Under the pieces are notes generated by a model. It was not told where the DNA came from, made no database searches, and was given only the letters and a program-made list of their open reading frames with translations. A program made the translations under genes and the position numbers. This document shows, piece by piece, positions 36,225 through 45,805 of a stretch of DNA of 64,000 nt; the first letter of the stretch is position 1, and each line of letters starts with the position of its first letter. Origin of the DNA: Verrucomicrobiota bacterium. GTDB lineage: Bacteria; Verrucomicrobiota; Kiritimatiellia; CAIVKH01. Where the stretch lies: NCBI GenBank assembly GCA_024233345.1, contig JACKPT010000010.1, positions 1 to 64,000 of the forward strand, in the 5' to 3' direction.

Positions 36225-37608
36225 ACCGGCAACCAAGGCCCTGGGCCATGAAGAGATGACTGCAGTCATTGCGGAAGGACACTCGTTCGAGACGGTCACC
36301 GACAAGATCAGCAAGATTTCCCTCACCCCGACCCTGCCCCGGCAGATCATCCTGTTTGGCTTGATCGGTCTGATGTTGATGGGCGCGTTGATGACATCGG
36401 TGGCCATGCTCGTGGTCAAAGGCACCGGGGTCTGGGGCATCAACCAGCCCATCGGCTGGGGATTTGCCATCATCAACTTTGTCTGGTGGATCGGTATCGG
36501 CCATGCCGGCACCCTGATCTCCGCGATTCTGTTTTTGTTCCGCCAGGAATGGCGAACCAGTATCAACCGGTTTGCCGAATCCATGACCATTTTTGCCGTG
36601 ATGTGTGCCGGCTTGTTCCCGCTGCTGCATGTCGGACGCCCCTGGCTGGCCTACTGGCTGTTTCCCTATCCGAATGTCATGCAGATGTGGCCCCAGTTCC
36701 GCAGTCCCTTGATGTGGGATGTGTTTGCGGTCTCCACCTACTTTTCCGTGTCCCTCCTGTTCTGGTACACCGGGCTGATTCCCGACCTCGCCACCCTGCG
36801 CGACCGGGCCAAGAGCAAGCTGGCTCGAATCGGCTACGGAATGGCCTCCATGGGCTGGCGCGGCTCCGCCCGTCACTGGCAGCGGTATGAGGTGGCCTAC
36901 CTGCTCCTCGCCGGATTGTCCACCCCGCTGGTCATCTCGGTTCACAGTATCGTCAGCCTCGACTTCGCGGTCTCGGTCATCCCCGGATGGCACACCACCA
37001 TCTTCCCGCCCTACTTTGTTGCCGGGGCAATTTTCTCCGGGTTTGCCATGGTGCTGACTCTGGCCATACCGGTTCGCCATCTGTTCGGCCTGAAGGATCT
37101 GATCACCCTGAACCATCTCAACAACATTTCCAAGGTCATGCTGGCCACCGGCTTAATGGTTCTCTACGGCTACGGCATGGAAGTGTTCTTTGCCTGGTAC
37201 AGCGGGAACCAGTACGAAGGGTACATGATGTTCAAGAACCGGATGACCGGTCCGTACTGGTGGAGTTACTGGGCACTGATTTTCTGTAATGGCGTGGTGC
37301 CCCAGTTGCTGTGGATCAAAAAGATCCGGATCACCCCGCTGCCCCTGTTCGTCATTTCCATCGTGATCAATATCGGTATGTGGCTGGAACGGTTCGTGAT
37401 TGTGGTCACCAGTCTTCACCGCGATTTTCTGCCTTCCTCGTGGGGTATGTACGCCCCCACCAAATGGGACTGGGGCCTGTATCTTGGCACCATCGGTATG
37501 TTCATGTTCCTGATGACCCTGTTCATCAAGTTCCTCCCGATCATTTCCCAGTTCGAAGTTCGGGAGCTCTTGCACAAGAAAAAGCATGCCAACGGACATC
37601 ACGAATGA
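36214..37608 (+). CDS. actC: Alternative Complex III ActC, NrfD-like membrane quinol subunit
   Basis: 464 residues. I chose ATG 36214, nine bases after GGAGG; ATG 36208 is also in frame. The frame overlaps the end of actB. About ten membrane helices belong to the NrfD/PsrC family, including GFAIINFVWWIGIGHAGTLISAILFLFR near 90 and the region SVIPGWHTTIFPPYFVAGAIFSGFAMV near 265. In characterised complexes ActC and ActF form the membrane arm where menaquinol is oxidised. Its TGA overlaps actD's ATG. Confidence 0.92.
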   Translation: MAAEPATKALGHEEMTAVIAEGHSFETVTDKISKISLTPTLPRQIILFGLIGLMLMGALMTSVAMLVVKGTGVWGINQPIGWGFAIINFVWWIGIGHAGTLISAILFLFRQEWRTSINRFAESMTIFAVMCAGLFPLLHVGRPWLAYWLFPYPNVMQMWPQFRSPLMWDVFAVSTYFSVSLLFWYTGLIPDLATLRDRAKSKLARIGYGMASMGWRGSARHWQRYEVAYLLLAGLSTPLVISVHSIVSLDFAVSVIPGWHTTIFPPYFVAGAIFSGFAMVLTLAIPVRHLFGLKDLITLNHLNNISKVMLATGLMVLYGYGMEVFFAWYSGNQYEGYMMFKNRMTGPYWWSYWALIFCNGVVPQLLWIKKIRITPLPLFVISIVINIGMWLERFVIVVTSLHRDFLPSSWGMYAPTKWDWGLYLGTIGMFMFLMTLFIKFLPIISQFEVRELLHKKKHANGHHE

Positions 37609-38177
37609 TGAAAACCGCTGAATCCTCCAGAATCTATGGCCTGGTGGCGGAGTTCGACTCCTCGGAAGCGCTCCTCAAGGCCGCCGAACAGGTGCGGGAT
37701 GCCGGGTATACTGCCACCGATGCTTTCTCCCCGATTCCGGTCCATGGCCTGACCGATGCCCTCGGAGTTCGTCCCTCCCGGTTGTCTTCGCTGGTCCTGA
37801 TGGGCGGGCTGACCGGGGCCTGTGTCGGCCTCGGCTTGCAGGCCTGGGTATCCATCCTCGCCTATCCCCACATCATCAGCGGCAAACCCCTGTTCAGTTG
37901 GCCCAGCTTCTTCCCGGTCGTGTTCGAATGCACGGTCCTGTTTGCTGCAGGCAGCGCGGTGTTCGGGATGCTGATTCGCAACCGGCTGCCTCAGCCCTAT
38001 CACCCGGTGTTCAGCACTCCTCATTTTGAAAAAGCCACCACCGATGGATTTTTCCTCTGCATCCAGGCCAATGACCCCAAGTACGACGGCCAGGAAACCA
38101 TGGCGTTTCTGAAGGGGCTGCGCGCCATCGAGGTCACGGAAGTGGAGCGTCACCCCGACGACGAAGACAAGTCATGA
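37605..38177 (+). CDS. actD: Alternative Complex III ActD (DUF3341)
   Basis: 190 residues. A soluble N-terminal alpha/beta part (IYGLVAEFDSSEALLKAAEQVRDAGY...DAFSPIPVHGL) is followed by two membrane helices (LVLMGGLTGACVGLGLQAW; FFPVVFECTVLFAAGSAVFGMLI). The C-terminal soluble part contains HFEKATTDGFFLCIQ. These match DUF3341. ActD is a structural subunit of the complex. The ATG overlaps the actC stop (ATGA), and the next gene overlaps this one the same way. Confidence 0.9.
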   Translation: MMKTAESSRIYGLVAEFDSSEALLKAAEQVRDAGYTATDAFSPIPVHGLTDALGVRPSRLSSLVLMGGLTGACVGLGLQAWVSILAYPHIISGKPLFSWPSFFPVVFECTVLFAAGSAVFGMLIRNRLPQPYHPVFSTPHFEKATTDGFFLCIQANDPKYDGQETMAFLKGLRAIEVTEVERHPDDEDKS

Positions 38178-38785
38178 AGTTTACGATGTTCCATTCTATT
38201 CGCGGAGGATTGGCCTTCCTGGGCGCGGCCCTTCTGATCGCCGCCTCCACCGGTTGCGAGCTTCGTCGGGCCATGTATGACCAACCCAAGCTGTTGCCGC
38301 TGCAAGCGTCGGACTTTTTTGAAGACGGCATGGCTTCCCGATATCTTGTGGACCACACCATTGCCCGCGGACATCTGGAGGAGGATGAACACCTCTTCGC
38401 GGGCACCGTGGATGGAACGATGGTGGAAACCTTTCCCTTTCCGATTACCACCGAAGTGATGAAGCGCGGCCAGGAGCGGTTTCAGATTTTCTGCGCTCCC
38501 TGCCATGACCGTTCCGGATCCGGAAACGGGATGATTGTTCAGCGCGGATTCAAGCAGCCGACCAGTTACCATGACCAGCGGCTGGTGGACATGCCGGTGG
38601 GGTATTTTTATATGGTCATTAAAAATGGCTTTGGACTGATGAGCGGTTATGCCCCCCAGATCCCGGTGGAGGATCGCTGGGCGATCGTCGCTTATATCCG
38701 GGCCTTGCAGTACAGCCAGCGGGCCAGCCTTGACGATGTACCGGAAACGATGCTTGCCGAGTTGGAAGCGGAATCAACCCCATGA
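38174..38785 (+). CDS. actE: Alternative Complex III monoheme cytochrome c subunit ActE
   Basis: 203 residues. The signal peptide ends in a lipobox (LLIAASTGC at ~21-29), so the protein is probably a lipoprotein tethered to the membrane. One heme motif, CAPCH, is at ~109, and the likely axial Met ligand is in LMSGYAPQIP. The domain GQERFQIFCAPCHDRSGSGNGMI...QPTSYH is typical of ActE. It collects electrons from ActA/ActB for delivery to the terminal oxidase. Overlaps on both sides are 4 bases. Confidence 0.92.
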   Translation: MKFTMFHSIRGGLAFLGAALLIAASTGCELRRAMYDQPKLLPLQASDFFEDGMASRYLVDHTIARGHLEEDEHLFAGTVDGTMVETFPFPITTEVMKRGQERFQIFCAPCHDRSGSGNGMIVQRGFKQPTSYHDQRLVDMPVGYFYMVIKNGFGLMSGYAPQIPVEDRWAIVAYIRALQYSQRASLDDVPETMLAELEAESTP

Positions 38786-39945
38786 CCGAAACAACCGTAG
38801 ACTGTTCCAAACTGAAGAAGCCCGCGTTGATCGCCGCGGTGGTCGGGCTCGCCCTGTCCGCCGTGGGGTATGTCACCAATCATGCCCAGTTCGCCCAGTC
38901 CTGGCTGATCGGCTGGAATTTCTGGTTTTTGATCGCGTCCGGCTCCCTGGGCTGGCTGATGATTCACCACATGGTCAGTGGCCGCTGGGGCTTTGTCATT
39001 CAACGCCCGCTGGAAGCTGCCGCCCGCACCATTCCCTTCATGCTGGTCCTGTTTGTACCGGTACTGCTCTCCATGCACGAGCTGTACGAGTGGACCCATG
39101 AGGAGGTAATCGCCCATGATCATCTGATCCAGGCCAAACTGCCCTACCTGAACGCGCCCGGTTTCATGATCCGGTTCGGGGTCTACGCGGTGATTTGGAT
39201 CTTTCTGGCCTACCGGCTGTCCGCGCTTTCCCGCAAACTGGACCAGGGCCCCGATGAGGCGGTGGTGAAGAAAATGCGGGCGATCGCTGCCCCCGGTCTG
39301 GTTCTGTATGCCCTGGCCATGAGCTTTGCCTCCTTTGACTGGATGATGTCGCTTGAACCCCACTGGTTCTCTTCGATTTATGGCGCCCTGTATATGGTGG
39401 CCGGTGGCCTGAGTACCCTGTTGTTCATGATTCTTGTCCTGCGCCGAGTCCCGCCACTCCGGGCCGTCGCCACCGCTCAACAGTCGCATGACCTGGGGAA
39501 CCTGACCTTTGCCTTTACTGTCCTGTGGGCCTACATGACCTTCGGGCAATTCCTGATCATCTGGTCGGGTAACCTCTACGAAGAGACCTTCTGGTATCTG
39601 GACCGGGCCGCCAGCGGCTGGCTGGTGGTTTCCTGGATCCTGTTTGGCTTTGGTTTTATCTTGCCGTTTTTCCTGCTGTTGATCCGGAACAACAAGCGCC
39701 AGCTCAACCTGCTCGCCACGATTGCCCTCGGCATGATCGCGGTGCGGTATGTCGATGTATACTGGCAGGTCGCCCCCACCTTCCGGGATCACCCGGCCGC
39801 CTTGTCCTGGATGGATCTGGCTGCCTGGGTCGGGGTCGGTGGCACCTTCCTTTACCTGTTTGCGCGTCAACTTGAAAAAATGAAGCCCTTGAATCAAGAC
39901 CATCGATTTGCCGATTTCATCGCGGGCGGAAAGGAAGGGCACTGA
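38782..39945 (+). CDS. actF: Alternative Complex III ActF membrane subunit
   Basis: 387 residues with about ten membrane helices; it is the second large membrane subunit, related to NrfD but divergent. Recognisable stretches are AVVGLALSAVGYV, IPFMLVLFVPVLLSMHELYEWTHEE, MSFASFDWMMSLEPHWFSSIYG and LTFAFTVLWAYMTFGQFLIIWSGNL, the last two being typical of ActF. It partners ActC in the membrane arm. The ATG overlaps the stop of actE. Confidence 0.9.
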   Translation: MTETTVDCSKLKKPALIAAVVGLALSAVGYVTNHAQFAQSWLIGWNFWFLIASGSLGWLMIHHMVSGRWGFVIQRPLEAAARTIPFMLVLFVPVLLSMHELYEWTHEEVIAHDHLIQAKLPYLNAPGFMIRFGVYAVIWIFLAYRLSALSRKLDQGPDEAVVKKMRAIAAPGLVLYALAMSFASFDWMMSLEPHWFSSIYGALYMVAGGLSTLLFMILVLRRVPPLRAVATAQQSHDLGNLTFAFTVLWAYMTFGQFLIIWSGNLYEETFWYLDRAASGWLVVSWILFGFGFILPFFLLLIRNNKRQLNLLATIALGMIAVRYVDVYWQVAPTFRDHPAALSWMDLAAWVGVGGTFLYLFARQLEKMKPLNQDHRFADFIAGGKEGH

Positions 39946-39946
39946 G

Positions 39947-40354
39947 ATGGCCACTTCCAACAACCCACACGGTCAATATACCGATGCCGAGATCAGGAAA
40001 CGGCCGCTGATGATCTTTCTCGCGATGACCCTGATCGTGGTACTGTTGACAGCGGTGGGCATCTGGGGCCTGCTCAGTTATTACTTTGCCCAGGATGCCT
40101 CGATTCAGGAACCGGCCAATATTTACGCGACGGAAAGGCTGTTGCCCACCAACGCGGTGGTTCAGGGAGCTGGCGAGGCGGCGATTGCCCTCAAGCTGCT
40201 GCACGACCAGGAGGATGCGAAACTGTTGCACTACCAGTGGGTGGACCGAAACGCCAAGACCGTGCAGATCCCGATCGACCGCGCCATGGAACGGCTGGTT
40301 GAAAAAGGACTGCCCGTGCGGGATCTTGGGGAGTCGCAGGAAGCCGCGAACTAA
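39947..40354 (+). CDS. small single-helix protein in the ActF-SCO interval
   Basis: 135 residues; the ATG at 39947 follows the actF TGA by one base (TGAGATG). One membrane helix (LMIFLAMTLIVVLLTAVGIWGLLSYYF, ~31-57) is followed by a periplasmic domain (LPTNAVVQGAGEAAIALKLLHDQEDAKLLHYQWVD). Similar short proteins with a QW.D..K...IPID.AM motif occur in ActF-linked gene clusters of other bacteria as far as I recall. It has no assigned number and could be an accessory or assembly subunit of the complex. Function unproven. Confidence 0.65.
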   Translation: MATSNNPHGQYTDAEIRKRPLMIFLAMTLIVVLLTAVGIWGLLSYYFAQDASIQEPANIYATERLLPTNAVVQGAGEAAIALKLLHDQEDAKLLHYQWVDRNAKTVQIPIDRAMERLVEKGLPVRDLGESQEAAN

Positions 40355-40355
40355 G

Positions 40356-41222
40356 ATGACGAACAAACTCCATTCCATCGCTGTCCTGGTGCTGGTCACC
40401 GCGTCCGTGATGTCCGCCCAGGCCCAGCCGCGCTTCACCAAGCCGACCGCCCCGGACTATTCCTCCATGGGGCCCGCCCCGGATGCCATGCAACGGGCGG
40501 GATTCGAACAGAAGCTCGACAGCCAGATCCCCCTCGATCTGGTCTTCCGTGATGAGGCGGGAAATCCGGTCAAACTGGGAGATTTCTTTACCGACAAACC
40601 AGTGGTCCTGACCCTGGCCTACTTCAATTGCCCAATGCTCTGCAGTGTTATCCTGAATAGCACCATCGATACCCTGAAGGATATCTCCCTGTTTCCCGGC
40701 AAGGATTACGAGATCATCACGGTCAGTTTCAATCACGAGGAAGGCCCGGAGCTGGCCGCGGCTAAAAAGGCGAATTACATTGAAACCTTCAACAAGCCGG
40801 GGGCCGCGGAAGGCTGGCACTTCCTGACCGGAGATGAGGCGAACATCAAGACCTTGTGCGACTCGGTCGGATTTACCTTTGCCTGGGATGAGGAGCGTCA
40901 GGAATATGCCCACGCCAGCGGACTCATGCTGGCCACCCCCAGCGGTCGACTCTCCCATTACTTTTTTGGGGTGGTGTTTGATCCCAAGGATGTGCGCCTG
41001 GGTCTGGTCGATGCTTCCGAAGGGAAAATCGGCACCCCCCTCGACAAGGCCAAACTTCTGTTTTGCTACCAGTACGATGCATCCCTCGGCGCCTACACGC
41101 CGGCGGTGTTCCGGGTGATTCAAATGGGCGGGGTTTTGACCATTGCCGCACTGGCCCTGTTCATCACCCTCGCGGTTTCCCACGAACTGAAGAAAAATAA
41201 ACCCGTCGAAAAGACCGCCTAA
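40356..41222 (+). CDS. SCO1/SenC family copper chaperone
   Basis: 288 residues with a signal peptide (to ~22), a thioredoxin-like fold and a C-terminal membrane helix (GGVLTIAALALFITLAV). The copper-binding pair is in YFNCPMLCSV (CxxxC). The third ligand is probably the His in EYAHASGLML. SCO proteins deliver copper to the CuA site of CoxB, encoded immediately downstream (stop TAA and ATG contiguous). The extra C-terminal helix is a form seen in ACIII-linked SCO proteins. Confidence 0.9.
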   Translation: MTNKLHSIAVLVLVTASVMSAQAQPRFTKPTAPDYSSMGPAPDAMQRAGFEQKLDSQIPLDLVFRDEAGNPVKLGDFFTDKPVVLTLAYFNCPMLCSVILNSTIDTLKDISLFPGKDYEIITVSFNHEEGPELAAAKKANYIETFNKPGAAEGWHFLTGDEANIKTLCDSVGFTFAWDEERQEYAHASGLMLATPSGRLSHYFFGVVFDPKDVRLGLVDASEGKIGTPLDKAKLLFCYQYDASLGAYTPAVFRVIQMGGVLTIAALALFITLAVSHELKKNKPVEKTA

Positions 41223-42209
41223 ATGAAGTCTGTATTTTCACTTTTACCCGATCAGGCCTCTGAATTTGCCCGGCAGATAGACCACCTCTATCTGTTCATC
41301 AGCGCCGTGTCGGTGTTCTTCGTCCTCCTCGCCGCCTTGCTGGTCATCGTTTTCGCGGTGAAGTACCGGCGCCGCCCCGGCGATAAGCGGCCAGAGCCGC
41401 CCCATGACGACAGCACGCTGGAAATTGTCGCAGGCAGCGGATTGCTGGTGCTGCTCATGGTGATGTTTTTCTGGGGAGCCAAGCTCTATTTCCAGGGCAA
41501 CCAGCCGCCCAAGGATGCGATGGAAATCCTGGTCACCGGCAAGCAGTGGATGTGGAAACTGCAACACCCGAACGGGAAGAAGGAAATCAATACCCTCCAC
41601 ATCCCGGTGAACCAGGCGGTCAAGCTGACCATGACCTCCGAGGATGTCATCCATAGCTTTTATGTCCCGGCCTTCCGGGTGAAAAATGATGTGCTTCCCG
41701 GCCGCTATACCCAGGTCTGGTTTCAACCCAACAAAGAGGGAACCTATCACCTGTTCTGCGCCGAATACTGTGGGAATGAGCACTCCCGCATGGTGGGTTT
41801 TGTCCAGGTCCTCAGCCAGGAGGGCTATGAAAAATGGCTGCTTTCATCCGGGGGAACTGCGGCCGGCGCGGCCGCTGCCACCGGCGGCGGAGCGGCCCAG
41901 GAATCACCGGTGGATGCCGGAGCCCGGTTGTTTGCCGAGTACGGATGCGCGACCTGCCACCATTCCGAGGCCGGAGCGCTCGGTCCCAATCTCGCCGGAA
42001 CCTTTGGCGCCGAGCAGATGCTGATGGACGGCACGTCGGTGATTGCGGATGAAAACTATCTTCGCGAGTCGATCCTCAACTCGCAGGCAAAAATCGTGGC
42101 CGGTTATGCCCCGGTGATGCCCCTGTTCCAAGGGATGATTTCTGACGAAGAGGTGACTCAGATTATTGCTTACATTAAAAGTCTATCGACTGCGGGAACG
42201 GATGGTTGA
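41223..42209 (+). CDS. coxB: cytochrome c oxidase subunit II with C-terminal cytochrome c
   Basis: 328 residues. Two membrane helices (residues ~22-45 and ~72-92) are followed by the cupredoxin domain. Its CuA ligands are visible: HSFYVPAF (His) and CAEYCGNEHSRM (two Cys, Glu, His, Met). After a Gly/Ala linker (~210-225) a fused cytochrome c begins at ~235 with CATCH. Fused caa3-type subunits II take electrons directly from the partner complex, here ACIII. Confidence 0.95.
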   Translation: MKSVFSLLPDQASEFARQIDHLYLFISAVSVFFVLLAALLVIVFAVKYRRRPGDKRPEPPHDDSTLEIVAGSGLLVLLMVMFFWGAKLYFQGNQPPKDAMEILVTGKQWMWKLQHPNGKKEINTLHIPVNQAVKLTMTSEDVIHSFYVPAFRVKNDVLPGRYTQVWFQPNKEGTYHLFCAEYCGNEHSRMVGFVQVLSQEGYEKWLLSSGGTAAGAAAATGGGAAQESPVDAGARLFAEYGCATCHHSEAGALGPNLAGTFGAEQMLMDGTSVIADENYLRESILNSQAKIVAGYAPVMPLFQGMISDEEVTQIIAYIKSLSTAGTDG

Positions 42210-42212
42210 TTC

Positions 42213-43865
42213 ATGAGCACGGCCACTTCAACAGCATCTGAAGGCAAGCACTACCTGAATGCCAAGCATACGGTCCTGTCCTGGCTCCTGACCGTGGACC
42301 ACAAGCGCATCGGGATGATGTATCTGGTTTCGCTGGTTGTGTTTTTTCTGATTGGCGGCGCGGCAGCGGTGCTGTTCCGGCTTGAACTGATGACACCCGC
42401 CGGGGACCTGCTGCGGTCCGAGACCTATAACAAGCTATTCACCATGCATGGCATTGTGATGATCTTTTTCTTCCTGATTCCATCGATCCCCGCCGTGTTG
42501 GGCAATTTCCTGCTCCCGATCATGGTGGGTACACGGGATGTCGCCTTTCCCAAATTAAACCTGGCCAGTTGGTATGTCTTCATGCTGGGGGGAATTCTCG
42601 CGTTTGTGGCGATTGTCGGCGGCGGGGTCGACACCGGGTGGACCTTCTACACGCCCTACAGCACGATGTACGCGAATTCCAATGTGATTCTTGCGGTGTG
42701 CGGGGCCTTCATCGCCGGCTTTTCTTCCATTATGACCGCGCTCAATTTTGTGGTCACCATCCACAAGATGCGGGCGCCCGGCCTGACCTGGTTTCGTCTG
42801 CCCCTGTTTGTCTGGGCCATGTATGCCACCAGCCTGGTGGTTCTTCTCGGCACCCCGGTGGTGGCGATCACCCTGGTGATGATCTTTGTCGAACGGGCCT
42901 TCGGGCTGGGAATTTTCAATCCCGCGCTGGGAGGCGACCCGGTTCTGTTCCAGCACCTGTTCTGGTTCTATTCCCACCCCGCGGTCTATATCATGATCCT
43001 GCCCTCGATGGGGGTGGTCAGTGAGATCATCGCCTGCTTCAGCCGTCGGCGGATCTATGGCTATAAGTTTGTCGCCTACTCCAGCCTCGCGATCGCGGTG
43101 ATCGGATTCTTTGTCTGGGGGCATCACATGTTTGTGAGCAGCCAGTCCACCTATGCGGGCATGATCTTCTCCTTTTTGACCTTCTTTGTCGCGGTGCCCA
43201 CCGCGATCAAGGTGCTGAATTGGACCATGACCATGTACAAGGGTTCGATTTCGCTGGAAGCCCCGATGCTCTATGCCTTCGGCTTTCTCGGCCTGTTCAC
43301 GATTGGCGGGATGACCGGGCTGTTCCTGAGTACACTGGCCACCGATATTCACCTCCACGACACCTACTTTGTCGTAGCGCACTTTCATTATGTGATGGTC
43401 GGGGGTGGCGTGATGGGCTTCCTCGGCGGCCTGCATTTCTGGTGGCCGAAAATGACCGGTCGCATGTATCCGGAAGGGTGGGCAATCTTTGCCGCGATTG
43501 TCATCTTTGTCGGTTTCAACCTGACCTTCTTCCCCCAGTTCCAACTCGGATACCACGGCATGCCCCGGCGGTACCATGAATATCCCGCCGACTTTCAAGT
43601 CCTCCATATCATGTCCACGGCCGGGGCCTCCGTCCTGGGCTTCGGATACTTGTTGATGGCTGGCTATCTCGGCTGGTCCCTGAAATTTGGAAAGAAGGCC
43701 GGGGCCAACCCCTGGGATGCTCGCGGACTCGAGTGGGAAACCTCGTCGCCCCCGCCCACGGAAAATTTCCTCGTGCCGCCGGTGGTTCGCCATGAAGCCT
43801 ACGCCTACGAATTTGAATCGGAAACCTCCCCGGAATCCCACCCTTCATCGGAGTCATCGGCATGA
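42213..43865 (+). CDS. coxA: heme-copper oxidase subunit I, A2 type
   Basis: 550 residues, twelve membrane helices. The heme and CuB ligands are His in TMHGIVMIFFF (~77), the pair in WGHHMFVS and the late HFHYVMVGG. The helix VI signature is FWFYSHPAVYIMILP, i.e. YSHPxV without the Glu of the A1 group. This places it in the A2 branch, which uses Tyr-Ser for the D-type proton path. The Tyr-His cross-link region (HPAVY) is intact. The gene overlaps coxC by 4 bases. Confidence 0.95.
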   Translation: MSTATSTASEGKHYLNAKHTVLSWLLTVDHKRIGMMYLVSLVVFFLIGGAAAVLFRLELMTPAGDLLRSETYNKLFTMHGIVMIFFFLIPSIPAVLGNFLLPIMVGTRDVAFPKLNLASWYVFMLGGILAFVAIVGGGVDTGWTFYTPYSTMYANSNVILAVCGAFIAGFSSIMTALNFVVTIHKMRAPGLTWFRLPLFVWAMYATSLVVLLGTPVVAITLVMIFVERAFGLGIFNPALGGDPVLFQHLFWFYSHPAVYIMILPSMGVVSEIIACFSRRRIYGYKFVAYSSLAIAVIGFFVWGHHMFVSSQSTYAGMIFSFLTFFVAVPTAIKVLNWTMTMYKGSISLEAPMLYAFGFLGLFTIGGMTGLFLSTLATDIHLHDTYFVVAHFHYVMVGGGVMGFLGGLHFWWPKMTGRMYPEGWAIFAAIVIFVGFNLTFFPQFQLGYHGMPRRYHEYPADFQVLHIMSTAGASVLGFGYLLMAGYLGWSLKFGKKAGANPWDARGLEWETSSPPPTENFLVPPVVRHEAYAYEFESETSPESHPSSESSA

Positions 43866-44509
43866 GTGATTCCCACCCCTCCTACTTGGCCCATCAGTTT
43901 GACGATGTGGAGCAGCAACGGCAGGCCTCCACCATGGGGATCTGGCTGTTCCTGATCACCGAGGTGATGTTTTTCGGCGGCTTGTTCACCGGCTACATTG
44001 TCTATCGCGGGATGTATCCCGAGGCTTGGAAACTCGGAAGTCATGAACTCAATATCCTGCTCGGAGCGATCAATACCGCCGTGCTGATTCTCAGTTCCCT
44101 GACCATGGCGCTATCCGTTCATGCCGCCCAACTGGGTGAGCAGAAAAAACTCTCCCGCAACCTGCTGGCCACCATCGGCCTCGGGGGGGTGTTCCTGGTC
44201 ATCAAGGCGTTTGAGTACAAAGCCAAATTTGGCCACCACCTGGTGCCGGGCGAGCACTTCCACTTCGAGGGGCCTTTCTCCAACCAAGTCCAATTGTTCT
44301 ATTCGTTCTATTTTACCATGACCGGAATGCATGCGATTCACATGGTAATCGGCATCGGCATTCTCTTCTGGTTGTGGGCTCAATCCCGCAAAGGAAAGTT
44401 TCACAAGGACTATTATAATCCCGTCGAGGTCACCGGTCTGTACTGGCACTTTGTCGACCTGGTATGGATTTTCCTGTTCCCGCTGCTTTATTTGATTGGG
44501 AGGCACTAA
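43862..44509 (+). CDS. coxC: cytochrome c oxidase subunit III
   Basis: 215 residues, five membrane helices, with no N-terminal extension. Motifs are MGIWLFLITEVMFFGGLFTGYIVYRGMYPEAW and FYSFYFTMTGMHAIHMVIGIGI, then GLYWHFVDLVWIFLFPLLYL at the end. The late acidic/His residues (EVTGLYWHFVDLVW) match the family signature. It is coupled to coxA and coxD by overlapping stop and start codons. Confidence 0.95.
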   Translation: MSDSHPSYLAHQFDDVEQQRQASTMGIWLFLITEVMFFGGLFTGYIVYRGMYPEAWKLGSHELNILLGAINTAVLILSSLTMALSVHAAQLGEQKKLSRNLLATIGLGGVFLVIKAFEYKAKFGHHLVPGEHFHFEGPFSNQVQLFYSFYFTMTGMHAIHMVIGIGILFWLWAQSRKGKFHKDYYNPVEVTGLYWHFVDLVWIFLFPLLYLIGRH

Positions 44510-44901
44510 TGGAACATCCTGTCGTTCCGGTATCCACGTATCTCAAGATCTTCGCGGCCCTCATGGTGTTGACCGCCCTTACGGTGGCGGTAGCCTTCAT
44601 CGACTGGGGGTTTTTCAATGATGTGGTGGCGATGACCATCGCCGTGATCAAGGCCCTGCTGGTGGTCTCGGTTTTCATGCACCTGAAATACTCCGCCCGG
44701 TTGCTTTGGTTGATTGCCGGTTCCTCGGTGGTCTGGTTCATGGTGATGGTAGGTCTGACTCTGACCGACTACCGCTCCCGCGACTGGTTACTGCATGAGG
44801 GGATGCGTCCGGAGCCCTGGCACTCGGTGCCGGCGGAAGTCATGCAGGATGCCGCACCCTCTGGCCACAATGGGGCTGAGGCTGGATCCACAGGACACTG
44901 A
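44509..44901 (+). CDS. coxD: cytochrome c oxidase subunit IV-type protein
   Basis: 130 residues. The ATG overlaps the coxC TAA (TAATG). The three membrane helices (~13-32, ~38-58, ~66-90), TYLKIFAALMVLTALTVAVAFIDWG and AMTIAVIKALLVVSVFMHLKYS, are typical of the prokaryotic COX4 (CyoD-like) subunit. Its C-terminal tail (~95-130) is soluble and His/Ala-rich (HSVPAEVMQDAAPSGH). It stabilises the oxidase. Confidence 0.9.
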   Translation: MEHPVVPVSTYLKIFAALMVLTALTVAVAFIDWGFFNDVVAMTIAVIKALLVVSVFMHLKYSARLLWLIAGSSVVWFMVMVGLTLTDYRSRDWLLHEGMRPEPWHSVPAEVMQDAAPSGHNGAEAGSTGH

Positions 44902-44914
44902 ACGGAGCCGCGAC

Positions 44915-45805
44915 GTGCCTCCATCTGCCTCCCGCACCCTGCGCGATGCCTGGCTTGAGCTGATCAAACCGGGAATTCTGAAGATGGTTCTCGTGACCAC
45001 CGCCCTCGGTTATGTTCTGGCCGCTCGCTCCATCCCTTCGATCTGGACCCTGCTGATCACCCTGGTCGGCACCGGCCTCGCCGCCGCCGGGGCCGCCATC
45101 CTCAACAACTACCTCGAACGGGATACCGATCAGCAGATGCGGCGCACCATGAACCGGGCGCTTCCGGCGGGTGAAATTGATCCCGACCATGCCCTGGCCG
45201 CCGGGGTTGGGACGGTGTTGGGCGGGGTGGTTTTACTGGCCTGGCAAGTCAATCTCCTCGCCGGGTTCCTTGTTCTGCTCACCGCTTTTCTCTATGTACT
45301 GGTCTATACGCCCTTAAAGCGACGGACCTGGCTGAATACCCCGGTGGGGGCGATCCCCGGCGCCCTGCCCACCATGGTGGGGTGGGCTGCCGCCAACAAC
45401 GCGCTCGATCCGGGGGCCTGGGTGTTGTTTGGGATTCTCTTCGCCTGGCAGCACCCGCACTTCTATGCGATTGCCTGGATGCACCGGGAAGACTATCGGA
45501 AGGCTGGATTCCAGATGTTGTCGGTGATTGATCCCTCCGGGCGCCGGGTGTTTCGTCAGGCAATCGGATTCTCCCTGCTCCTGCTCGTGGTCTCCCTGGG
45601 CTTGTACTGGCTGGATTTAGCCGGGCCGCTTTACCTGTTCGGCGCGGTGACCGCAGGCGCGGGCATGCTGACCGCATCGGTGCTGTTCTGGAATGCCGGT
45701 ACCGTGCAGGCCGCCCGCAAGGTATTGCTCACCTCGATTGTCTACCTTCCCGCGATGTTCGTTCTGATTGTCCTCGACTTGCTCCTGACTGGAACCTGGT
45801 CATGA
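44915..45805 (+). CDS. ctaB: protoheme IX farnesyltransferase
   Basis: 296 residues from the GTG at 44915 (CGGAG eight bases upstream). It belongs to the UbiA family with about nine membrane helices. The prenyl-diphosphate-binding Asp motif is NNYLERDTDQQMRRTMNRALPAG (~64-86), and the second is near YTPLKRRTWLNTPVGAIPGALP (~137-158). FAWQHPHFYAIAWMHREDYRKAGFQML matches the family. It makes heme O, the precursor of heme A, for CoxA. A heme A synthase (CtaA) is absent from the window. Confidence 0.92.
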   Translation: MPPSASRTLRDAWLELIKPGILKMVLVTTALGYVLAARSIPSIWTLLITLVGTGLAAAGAAILNNYLERDTDQQMRRTMNRALPAGEIDPDHALAAGVGTVLGGVVLLAWQVNLLAGFLVLLTAFLYVLVYTPLKRRTWLNTPVGAIPGALPTMVGWAAANNALDPGAWVLFGILFAWQHPHFYAIAWMHREDYRKAGFQMLSVIDPSGRRVFRQAIGFSLLLLVVSLGLYWLDLAGPLYLFGAVTAGAGMLTASVLFWNAGTVQAARKVLLTSIVYLPAMFVLIVLDLLLTGTWS